Source of the DNA: Alistipes sp. | Lineage (GTDB): Bacteria > Bacteroidota > Bacteroidia > Bacteroidales > Rikenellaceae | Length of the DNA: 64,000 nucleotides | Direction of reading: 5' to 3' | NCBI GenBank assembly: GCA_017381935.1 | Contig: JAFOBG010000063.1 | Coordinates: 40,710-104,709, forward strand | In this document: in pieces, positions 45,137 to 51,572 of the stretch | Layout: the number at the start of each line of letters is the position of its first letter | Numbering within the stretch: the stretch's first letter is position 1 | Translations under genes and position numbers: made by a program | Notes under the pieces: generated by a model | What the model saw: only the letters and a program-made list of their open reading frames with translations | What the model was told of the DNA's origin: nothing | Database searches by the model: none

Positions 45137-46048
45137 TTACTCTTCTTCAACTCCGCTTTCATCCCATGAGTGATTGCAACAAGGGCAGGTGTATTTATAC
45201 CACCATGTGTGGGTAATGCGTCGGTGTACCACCTCAACGGTTTTATAGCCTGTAGCAACACTTGATATCAATGTTTTGTTTCCATGGCTATCAATCTTGT
45301 ATGTATCGATATAGCCTGTTGCCACTTGTGTAGTTTTGCCATCTTTCCACTCTTTTGTTTTTGTATTATCTACTATACAGAGGGTGTCTAAATTGGTATA
45401 TTTTTTACACTTAGGACAATAGCTAAGTCTAAAATGTCTTACAAAGTGTATAGCGGCAAATATGGTACAGATAATACCGAGTATTTTGCCCCAAAGGTTT
45501 GCACTTCCGAATTGTATGAAGGCAACCGTAATCCCAAGATTGACAACAATGAGGAGATAAGGTAAATCATACACCCATCTCAAATATCTGTAATACGGGA
45601 TATACAATAGCGGATAGAGAATAATAAAAGCAAAGATAGGAATTGCAATAATGGACCACCAATGCACAGTATTATGCGCAAAGAGTGTTAGAAGTACACA
45701 TATTCCGGCATCCTGAATAAGAGAGTTTAACTCAGCGGTATAATGACGCTCAGCTGCGACCTTTTTAAGAGCAAAACGATATATCACAGATAGAACAAGG
45801 GCAAGACAACTACACCCTAAAAGTATGCGGTTTATAAGCCTATTTGTCTCTGTATCGTTTTGAGCATTTATATGGTCTATGGCTATGTTTGTATATTTAT
45901 CTATAACAACTCCAACAGGCTCTAATTTGTCAAAAATATAGGTGAGGATATTGCCCAAAGTGGGATATGCAGCACCCCAATAGACAAAAATGCCTATTGC
46001 GACTATCCAAAACCACTTGGACTTAGAATTGTATTTAGGTCTCCTCAT
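45137..46048 (-). CDS. Membrane protein with C-terminal zinc-ribbon-like Cys pairs (paralogue 2)
   Basis: 303 aa. Same layout as the downstream gene: N-terminal helix (FWIVAIGIFVYWGAAYP), paired helices in the middle (LGCSCLALVLSVIYRFALKK; YPLLYIPYYRYLRWVYDL), then CPKCKKYTNL, ATGYIDTYKIDSHGNKTL, SSVATGYKTV and CPCCNHSWD. The two proteins share the blocks LGCS.LAL.LS.., PL.Y.PYYRYLRWV and the ATGY…SSVATG…CPxC order, so they arose by duplication. Located 42 bases from its paralogue with a -7 box at 46072; probably one mRNA. Confidence 0.7.
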   Translation of the reverse strand: MRRPKYNSKSKWFWIVAIGIFVYWGAAYPTLGNILTYIFDKLEPVGVVIDKYTNIAIDHINAQNDTETNRLINRILLGCSCLALVLSVIYRFALKKVAAERHYTAELNSLIQDAGICVLLTLFAHNTVHWWSIIAIPIFAFIILYPLLYIPYYRYLRWVYDLPYLLIVVNLGITVAFIQFGSANLWGKILGIICTIFAAIHFVRHFRLSYCPKCKKYTNLDTLCIVDNTKTKEWKDGKTTQVATGYIDTYKIDSHGNKTLISSVATGYKTVEVVHRRITHTWWYKYTCPCCNHSWDESGVEEE

Positions 46049-46071
46049 TGCGAAAGCCTTATAGTTTTGCG

Positions 46072-46079
46072 CAAATATA
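46072..46079 (-). promoter_or_regulatory. -7 box of the zinc-ribbon gene pair
   Basis: TATATTTG on the minus strand, 23 bases before the start at 46048. Confidence 0.5.
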
Positions 46080-46084
46080 ATAAT

Positions 46085-46861
46085 TTATTGCAATTCAAAC
46101 AAATCGCCATCACGGAGCGTCGGGAAACGCTTGCGACGGGATTTTAGCTCTTCTATATCAATTTCAGCCACTTTAATCTCTTCGCTTGAGCCACACTGCG
46201 TAATTATGCCACCGAAACTATCCACTAAAAGTGAGCCTCCGGAGTAGTTGCAATATATATCGTCTCCCGTACGATTTACAGCCACCACAAAAGAGTCGTT
46301 CTCTATAGCCCTTGCAAGGGATAGTGTGTGCCAAACCTCAGCTCGGGCAGTAGGGAAGGATGCCACATAGATAATTGCATCATACTCATATCTCCCCTCA
46401 ATTAGGCGGTTGCGGGCAAAGACGGGGAAGCGGATATCATAGCAAGTCTGTAGCAGAAATTTTACACCAAGCCACTCTACTATAACCCTTTTGCTTCCTG
46501 CCGTAAAACGCTTTGTCTCTCCGCCAAGACGGAAGAGATGATGCTTGTCATATTGCGCCGCAATGCCTTGTGGAGTTACAAAATAGTGGCGGTTAAAGAG
46601 TTTTCCTTGTTCCTTAATAACAAGTGAGCCGGAAATAGCGCAGTTTCGTATTTTTGCGGTGGAAATCATCCATTGTAGAGCTGTACAACTCTCTTCAGAC
46701 TCTGCAACTGTCTGACCCTCAATTACAAATCCTGTACTCCACATCTCTGGAAGAATATAGAGCTCTGCCTCTTCTGTGCCTGCAATTAAAGCCTCTACTT
46801 TAGCAATGTTAGCCCTTTCATCGCACCAGATAATGTCAGGCTGAACAAGTCCTATCTTCAT
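46085..46861 (-). CDS. Nitrilase-superfamily amidohydrolase (omega-amidase-like)
   Basis: 258 aa. The catalytic triad of the C-N hydrolase fold is visible: Glu in ILPEMWSTGF, Lys in QYDKHHLFRLGGE, and Cys in LLQTCYDIRFPVFARN. VVAVNRTGDD and NYSGGSLLVD follow. The pattern resembles YafV/NIT2-like omega-amidases that hydrolyse alpha-ketoglutaramate. Ammonia would be a product, but a link to purine synthesis is only speculation. Confidence 0.9.
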   Translation of the reverse strand: MKIGLVQPDIIWCDERANIAKVEALIAGTEEAELYILPEMWSTGFVIEGQTVAESEESCTALQWMISTAKIRNCAISGSLVIKEQGKLFNRHYFVTPQGIAAQYDKHHLFRLGGETKRFTAGSKRVIVEWLGVKFLLQTCYDIRFPVFARNRLIEGRYEYDAIIYVASFPTARAEVWHTLSLARAIENDSFVVAVNRTGDDIYCNYSGGSLLVDSFGGIITQCGSSEEIKVAEIDIEELKSRRKRFPTLRDGDLFELQ

Positions 46862-46888
46862 TCTCTAATGGTTCTGTTATTCGGTTTA

Positions 46889-47545
46889 TCAAATTGTAGT
46901 AATCCACATCTTAGCCCACTCGAATAGCCTCTGTGATGCCATATTAAAATCAACACACTCACAATTATTATACTTCAAAAAAAACTCTAAAATAGCTTGC
47001 TCAGATGTATCTGCGAAAGTTAGCAACTCTCCTTTAGATTTTATATATCGTTTAGTCTGCTTAAAGATGATAGCCTGAACCACAAATGTAGCTGCTTTGT
47101 ATAGCTCTTTTAGAATATCTTCACTCTTTTCGTGTAGCATATTGTGTACACAGCTGTGGTATATATTACATACGCCAATTTTAATAGCTCTTGAGACATC
47201 GGTATCATCAATCATTGGTAGTAGATAGTCGATACTACCAACTATCGGTGTAGTGTCAAAATAGAATTGAAAAAGATCAGAGGCTTCCCAATTCAAAAGT
47301 TCAGCTTTGCCTGATATAAAACCACATATCAACTCTCTATGCGGCATAGTATCCAACAGTTCGTTATAAGTTTGGATATCCGAGGGTTGTAACTCATTTA
47401 GTATTACGACAATATCTATGTCGCTTGTATGCGAGGCCTCTCCACGCCCATAACTGCCCTGTAAACCAATAAATTCTATGCGGTTTTCAAAAACAGTTTT
47501 GAGCGTGCGAGTGAAACTATCTATCCAAACATCAATATTCACCAT
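46889..47545 (-). CDS. Nucleotidyltransferase-domain protein
   Basis: 218 aa. N-terminal minimal nucleotidyltransferase (MNT/KNT-like) signature GLQGSYGRGEASHTSDIDIV around residues 27-46, holding the Gly-Ser and Asp-x-Asp metal-binding residues. The remaining ~150 residues are mostly helical (LYKAATFVVQAIIFKQTKR). Similar proteins act as antibiotic nucleotidyltransferases or as toxin-antitoxin AMPylases; no toxin partner is adjacent, so the role is open. Confidence 0.75.
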   Translation of the reverse strand: MVNIDVWIDSFTRTLKTVFENRIEFIGLQGSYGRGEASHTSDIDIVVILNELQPSDIQTYNELLDTMPHRELICGFISGKAELLNWEASDLFQFYFDTTPIVGSIDYLLPMIDDTDVSRAIKIGVCNIYHSCVHNMLHEKSEDILKELYKAATFVVQAIIFKQTKRYIKSKGELLTFADTSEQAILEFFLKYNNCECVDFNMASQRLFEWAKMWITTI

Positions 47546-47603
47546 CTCTTTATCAACTAGAATTTTAAAAAGTAATAAATAAAATACAACGCTGCATCGA
47601 GAA

Positions 47604-47652
47604 AAATTTCAGCCGCGGATAGTACTAAGGCGTACAACTGCGACTGAAATTT
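47604..47652. repeat. Palindromic intergenic element A, copy 3 (hairpin only)
   Basis: Stem AAATTTCAG (47604-47612) / CTGAAATTT (47644-47652) with inner CGC/GCG pairing, capped by AGTAC-TAAGG-C-GTACA. The cap matches copies 1 and 2. It lies just past the guaA stop and may terminate the guaBA mRNA. The large outer palindrome of copies 1 and 2 is not evident. Confidence 0.55.
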
Positions 47653-47690
47653 ATACAATGTGCTGTAGATAGCACGCTATCATACCAAAA

Positions 47691-48998
47691 CTACTCCCAC
47701 TCAATAGTTGCGTTTGGCTTTGGCGACATATCGTAGCAAACACGGTTTACATTTGGTACCTCTGCAAGAATACGATCTGTAATACGGCAGAGAATATCCC
47801 AATCTACACGCTCGATAGTTGCAGTCATTGCATCTACTGTATTTACGGCACGAATGATTACCGGATAGTCAAATGAACGAGCATTGTTACGTACACCTAC
47901 ACTCTTGAAGTCTGGTACAACGGTAAAGTACTGCCAAACCGTCTTATCAAGACCCGCTACAGCAAACTCCTCACGAAGAATGGCATCAGACTCACGAACA
48001 GCCTCAAGACGCTCACGTGTAATAGCTCCAAGACAGCGAACACCGAGACCTGGGCCTGGGAATGGCTGACGGAATACCATCTCGTATGGTAAACCAAGTT
48101 CAAGACCACATGCACGAACCTCATCTTTGAAGAGCTGACGAAGTGGCTCAACAAGTTCAAACTGCATATCCTCTGGCAGACCACCTACATTGTGGTGCGA
48201 CTTTACCATCTTTGCAGTCTTTGTACCGCTCTCTACGATGTCCGGATAGATGGTGCCTTGACCGAGGAAGTCGATACCCTCAAGTTTGCGAGCCTCTTCC
48301 TCGAATACACGGATAAACTCGCCACCTATAATCTTACGCTTCTGCTCAGGGTCGGCAACATTCTCCAACTTAGAGAGGAAGCGCTCAGTTGCATCTACGT
48401 ATATGAGGTTTGCGCAGAGTTGGTTACGGAATACCTCAACCACATTCTCGCTCTCGCCCTTACGCATAAGACCATGGTTTACATGTACGCAGACAAGATT
48501 ATCGCCAATAGCCTTAAGAAGTAGAGCTGCAACAACAGATGAATCAACACCGCCTGAAAGGGCAAGTAGCACTTTGCGATTACCTACTTGACGACGGATA
48601 AGCTCTACCTGGTCTGCAACAAAATTGGTCATATTCCAGTTGGCCTCAGCCTTGCATGTGTCAAACACAAAACTCTTTACAGCCTCTTTGATAGCCTCGA
48701 TGTCATCAGTAAACTGAGGAAGCTTAACTTCACATAGAGCCTTGTCATGACCTGCTGAAATTACAGGGAAACCAGCCTCGTATATCTCAGGAAGAACATC
48801 AATAGCTACACCGTCAATAACATTGTTTGGTCCGCCGTTGATAATTACACCCTTAACATTTGGTAGAGCTTTAAGCTCTGCAGCGGTAATATCGTGCGGG
48901 TAGATTTCACTATAAACACCTAACGCACGGATGGCACGGGCAAGCACTGTATTTTCATGGCTACCCAAATCCAAAATAACAATCATGTCTTGTTTCAT
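47691..48998 (-). CDS. guaA: GMP synthase with truncated glutaminase domain
   Basis: 435 aa versus about 510-525 for a normal two-domain GuaA. The ATP-pyrophosphatase domain is complete (LALSGGVDSSVVAALL from residue 145; FLGQGTIYPDIVESG; PFPGPGLGVR) and so is the dimerisation domain ending in PNATIEWE. The N-terminal GATase part is only ~105 residues. It keeps VILDLGSHENT and INGGPNNV, but where LGICYG should be it reads VISAGHDKA, so the catalytic Cys is absent, and the half with the catalytic His-Glu (FHPEV) is missing. It therefore probably uses free ammonia to make GMP from XMP. Follows guaB by 34 bases. Confidence 0.95.
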   Translation of the reverse strand: MKQDMIVILDLGSHENTVLARAIRALGVYSEIYPHDITAAELKALPNVKGVIINGGPNNVIDGVAIDVLPEIYEAGFPVISAGHDKALCEVKLPQFTDDIEAIKEAVKSFVFDTCKAEANWNMTNFVADQVELIRRQVGNRKVLLALSGGVDSSVVAALLLKAIGDNLVCVHVNHGLMRKGESENVVEVFRNQLCANLIYVDATERFLSKLENVADPEQKRKIIGGEFIRVFEEEARKLEGIDFLGQGTIYPDIVESGTKTAKMVKSHHNVGGLPEDMQFELVEPLRQLFKDEVRACGLELGLPYEMVFRQPFPGPGLGVRCLGAITRERLEAVRESDAILREEFAVAGLDKTVWQYFTVVPDFKSVGVRNNARSFDYPVIIRAVNTVDAMTATIERVDWDILCRITDRILAEVPNVNRVCYDMSPKPNATIEWE

Positions 48999-49032
48999 AA
49001 CCTAAATGGTATATATAATTCCTAATATCGTC

Positions 49033-50505
49033 TTATTCTCCACGAGTATAGTTTGGAGTCTCGCGAGTAATTGTAATGTCGTGTGGGTGGTTCTCAATAA
49101 CACCACTTGAAGTAACACGGATAAAGCGAGCTGTACGTAATGTAGCCAAATCCTTGGCACCACAGTAACCCATACCAGAACGAATGCCACCAATGAGCTG
49201 ATATACAGTCTCGTTGAGTGCACCCTTGAATGGGACACGACCAACAATACCCTCTGGAACGAGCTTGTTTACTGCAGTTTCGCCATCTTGGAAGTAACGA
49301 TCGGTAGAACCGGCCTTCATTGCATCAATAGAACCCATGCCTCGATAAGCCTTAAACTTACGACCATTGTAAATGATAGTCTCACCTGGGGCCTCTTCAG
49401 TTCCTGCAAACATTGAACCACACATTACGCAGTCGCCACCGGCAGCAAGAGCTTTTACAATATCTCCAGAGTAGCGTAAGCCACCATCAGCAATAACAGC
49501 TACATCCATATCCTTTACAGCATCTGCCACATCAAAAATAGCAGTTAGCTGAGGAACACCAACACCTGCAATAATACGGGTAGTACAGATAGAACCTGGA
49601 CCAATACCAACCTTAATACCATCAGCACCATTCTCTGCAAGATAACGAGCAGCCTCGGCAGTTGCGATATTACCTACAACAACATCCAGATGCGGATACT
49701 TCTCCTTGATACGCTTAAGGAGGCCTACGATATTTTTAGAGTGTCCGTGTGCAGAGTCAAGAACTACAGCATCTACACTCTCAGCAACAAGTGCATCCAC
49801 TCTTTCCATAGAGTCGGCAGTAACACCAACACCTGCAGCTACACGCAAACGTCCCTTGCTATCTTTGCAAGCATTTGGATGGTCTTGAACCTTTGTAAGG
49901 TCCTTGTATGTAATAAGTCCTACTAAGTGGCCAGCATTATCTACAACAGGGAGTTTCTCAATCTTGTTGCGAAGAAGAACATCTGCAACATCCTCAGCCT
50001 CTGGATTTGTGATAGTTACAAGATTTTCAGAGGTCATGACTTCAGTAATCTTACGATTCATATCCTTCTGGAAACGGAGATCACGGTTTGTAACAATACC
50101 AACCAACATACGATTAGCATCTACAACAGGAATGCCACCAATCTTATTCTCACGCATAAGAGCCAACGCATCTCCTACACTCTGCTCGCCTGTAATGGTT
50201 ACTGGATCGTAAATCATGCCATTCTCAGCACGCTTTACACGACGAACCTGTGCAGCCTGCTCTGCAATAGACATGTTCTTATGGATAACACCAATACCAC
50301 CCTCACGAGCAATAGCTATTGCCATAGGAGCCTCTGTTACGGTGTCCATAGCTGCAGAAACAATTGGAATGTTGAGTGGAATATTGCGTGAAAAGCGACT
50401 CTTGACACTTACCTCACGAGGAAGTACCTCGGAATACGCAGGAACCAACAATACATCGTCAAAGGTTAAACCCTCTTGCTGAACTCTCTCTGTGATAAAC
50501 GACAT
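49033..50505 (-). CDS. guaB: Inosine-5'-monophosphate dehydrogenase
   Basis: 490 aa from ATG 50505 ([20 protein letters not shown]); a TTG three codons earlier is less likely. It oxidises IMP to XMP with NAD+, the first step to GMP. The TIM barrel is split by two CBS domains (about residues 95-205: [40 protein letters not shown]). The catalytic Cys loop is [15 protein letters not shown] and the flap has [10 protein letters not shown]. The last residues end in NYTRGE. A ~210-nt leader with a short ORF and hairpin precedes it. Confidence 0.97.
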   Translation of the reverse strand: MSFITERVQQEGLTFDDVLLVPAYSEVLPREVSVKSRFSRNIPLNIPIVSAAMDTVTEAPMAIAIAREGGIGVIHKNMSIAEQAAQVRRVKRAENGMIYDPVTITGEQSVGDALALMRENKIGGIPVVDANRMLVGIVTNRDLRFQKDMNRKITEVMTSENLVTITNPEAEDVADVLLRNKIEKLPVVDNAGHLVGLITYKDLTKVQDHPNACKDSKGRLRVAAGVGVTADSMERVDALVAESVDAVVLDSAHGHSKNIVGLLKRIKEKYPHLDVVVGNIATAEAARYLAENGADGIKVGIGPGSICTTRIIAGVGVPQLTAIFDVADAVKDMDVAVIADGGLRYSGDIVKALAAGGDCVMCGSMFAGTEEAPGETIIYNGRKFKAYRGMGSIDAMKAGSTDRYFQDGETAVNKLVPEGIVGRVPFKGALNETVYQLIGGIRSGMGYCGAKDLATLRTARFIRVTSSGVIENHPHDITITRETPNYTRGE

Positions 50506-50546
50506 AACTCTCAATTTTATTTATTAAACATATTTCCCTTAAACAA

Positions 50547-50578
50547 AGAGCGAGGCACACACAATCGCACCTCGCTCT
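50547..50578 (-). terminator. Attenuator-like hairpin in the guaB leader
   Basis: Minus-strand stem AGAGCGAGG / CCTCGCTCT with a 14-base loop, followed by TTGTTT. Nine base pairs, positioned just after the short ORF and 40 bases before guaB, so it can terminate or be bypassed. Confidence 0.55.
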
Positions 50579-50693
50579 ATTTCACAAAATCTCCCTCTAT
50601 ACCGAACATAGCACACACTCTGTTACCATGAAGCCCAAAATGCACTTTGCAAATAATCGGACCGGTAAACCAAGGCTGAAAGTTCGTTGTCAT
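50577..50693 (-). CDS. Possible leader peptide of guaB (38 aa)
   Basis: ATG 50693 lies about 22 bases from the predicted transcript start and runs 38 codons to TAG overlapping the attenuator hairpin. Composition: PWFTGPIICKVHFGLHG then NRVCAMFGIEGDFVK. It shares a loose pattern (C-K-x-x-F-G-x-x-H …V-x-C) with the short ORF in the purE leader. Whether the conserved features reflect peptide or RNA is unclear, so it may not be translated. Confidence 0.3.
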   Translation of the reverse strand: MTTNFQPWFTGPIICKVHFGLHGNRVCAMFGIEGDFVK

Positions 50694-50718
50694 CGGTGAG
50701 TTGTTGTTATAATTTTCG

Positions 50719-50726
50719 CAAAGGTA
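50719..50726 (-). promoter_or_regulatory. guaB: -7 box of the guaB operon
   Basis: TACCTTTG on the minus strand, a perfect TAnnTTTG. A perfect palindrome TGGAATTCCA (50737-50746) lies just upstream, near the expected -33 region, and could be an operator. Confidence 0.6.
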
Positions 50727-50820
50727 CATTTTTTTTTGGAATTCCACTACTTTTTAGATGAAAATTTGATGTTTTTTTAACTTTTGTCATTTTCGTTAAA
50801 AAAGTGTTGAAAAAAGTACT

Positions 50821-50835
50821 CTGAAAATTTTTCAG
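50821..50835. promoter_or_regulatory. Palindrome near the -33 region of the purE promoter
   Basis: CTGAAAATTTTTCAG is an inverted repeat (7-bp arms) ending 16 bases before the -7 box at 50852. It may be an operator or part of the AT-rich promoter; no regulator is identified. Confidence 0.35.
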
Positions 50836-50851
50836 AACACTTAAAGTTTTA

Positions 50852-50859
50852 TATTTTTG
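50852..50859 (+). promoter_or_regulatory. -7 box of the purE operon
   Basis: TATTTTTG matches TAnnTTTG. The predicted start (about 50863) is one base before an ATG, so the short ORF in the leader would be nearly leaderless. Confidence 0.55.
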
Positions 50860-50863
50860 CCGT

Positions 50864-51013
50864 ATGAAAGGATTTATGGCGCATTATATAGCTTTTATGG
50901 ATTCGGGGATTGTTTCTCGATGCAAAATGTTTGGGTGCGTACATCGCCGAAAGTATCGTTCTAAGGATGTAATGTGTAATGCATTTCAGGGCCGAGAGTG
51001 TGTACGATTATGA
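50864..51013 (+). CDS. Possible leader peptide of the purE operon (49 aa)
   Basis: ATG 50864 to TGA 51013. The product is Cys- and basic-rich in its second half (RCKMFGCVHRRKYRSKD, VMCNAFQGRECVRL). ATG 50876 is an alternative start. The block GAGTGTGT lies in a different reading frame here than in the guaB leader ORF, which argues that RNA rather than peptide is conserved there. Coding status uncertain. Confidence 0.3.
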   Translation: MKGFMAHYIAFMDSGIVSRCKMFGCVHRRKYRSKDVMCNAFQGRECVRL

Positions 51014-51018
51014 AATAG

Positions 51019-51051
51019 AGCCACTGCAACGTATAGGTTGTGGTGGCTTTT
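51019..51051 (+). terminator. Attenuator-like hairpin in the purE leader
   Basis: A 12-bp stem (AGCCACTGCAAC / GTTGTGGTGGCT, two wobble pairs) with a 6-base loop, followed by TTTT. It lies about 40 bases before purE, the same relative place as the guaB-leader hairpin. Confidence 0.55.
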
Positions 51052-51088
51052 AAGTTGTATTAAAAGTGTAATTTAAATAAATAAAATT

Positions 51089-51556
51089 ATGAAGGTAGCA
51101 GTTATTATGGGCTCAACAAGTGATTGGGGCGTTATGTCGGCAGCTGTTGAGACTCTTGAGCAGTTGGGTATTGAGTATGAGAAGCGTGTTATCAGCGCAC
51201 ACCGTACTCCGCATTTGATGTTTGAGTATGCAACTACAGCTCGTGAGCGTGGTATTGGTGCAATTATCGCAGGAGCAGGTGGTGCGGCTCATGTAGCTGG
51301 TGTTACAGCGGGCCTTACAACAGTGCCTGTTATTGGTGTGCCAATCAAGACATCGGCTTTGGGAGGCCTTGATTCTTTGCTCTCTATTGTTCAGATGCCT
51401 GGAGGTATTCCTGTGTCAACAACAGCTATTAATGGTGCTAAGAATGCAGCATTGATTGCTGCGTCTATCTTCGCACTTACCGATCCTGAGTTGGAAGTTC
51501 GCCTTGTTGAGTATCGCAAGAAGCAGACTGATACTGTACTTGCATCAGAGTTGTAA
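51089..51556 (+). CDS. purE: N5-carboxyaminoimidazole ribonucleotide mutase
   Basis: 155 aa, class I type. Shifts the carboxyl group of N5-CAIR to give CAIR. IMGSTSDWGVMSAAVETL holds the active Ser/Asp, VISAHRTPHLMFEYA the substrate loop with His, IAGAGGAAHVAGVTAGL the core, and GLDSLLSIVQMPGGIPVSTT the C-terminal loop. No purK is next to it. First structural gene of a nine-gene plus-strand operon. Confidence 0.96.
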   Translation: MKVAVIMGSTSDWGVMSAAVETLEQLGIEYEKRVISAHRTPHLMFEYATTARERGIGAIIAGAGGAAHVAGVTAGLTTVPVIGVPIKTSALGGLDSLLSIVQMPGGIPVSTTAINGAKNAALIAASIFALTDPELEVRLVEYRKKQTDTVLASEL

Positions 51557-51572
51557 GATATACTAATCCGAT

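Larger units (their letters stand above)
50506..50715 (-). promoter_or_regulatory. guaB leader: short ORF plus attenuator-like hairpin
   Basis: The -7 box TACCTTTG (50719-50726, minus strand) predicts a start near 50715 and a ~210-nt leader. It contains TGCAAAGTG (50643-50651), TTTTGGG (50634-50640), GAGTGTGTGC (50611-50620) and TGAAATAGAGC (50574-50584), all of which have counterparts in the same order in the divergent purE leader. It ends in hairpin 50547-50578. This looks like a regulated leader; ligand or mechanism unknown. Confidence 0.55.
50863..51088 (+). promoter_or_regulatory. purE leader: short ORF plus attenuator-like hairpin
   Basis: A ~226-nt leader with TGCAAAATG (50921-50929), TTTGGG (50930-50935), GAGTGTGTAC (50996-51005) and TGAAATAGAGC (51011-51021), followed by hairpin 51019-51048. 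The same blocks occur in the same order in the guaB leader on the other strand. The shared order and similar length indicate a common origin and joint regulation of the two halves of purine synthesis. Could be a metabolite-binding RNA or leader-peptide attenuator. Confidence 0.55.

Noticed and set aside
46889-47545. Toxin-antitoxin module (MNT nucleotidyltransferase with HEPN toxin)
   Set aside because: No HEPN partner gene lies on either side; neighbours are a nitrilase and guaA.
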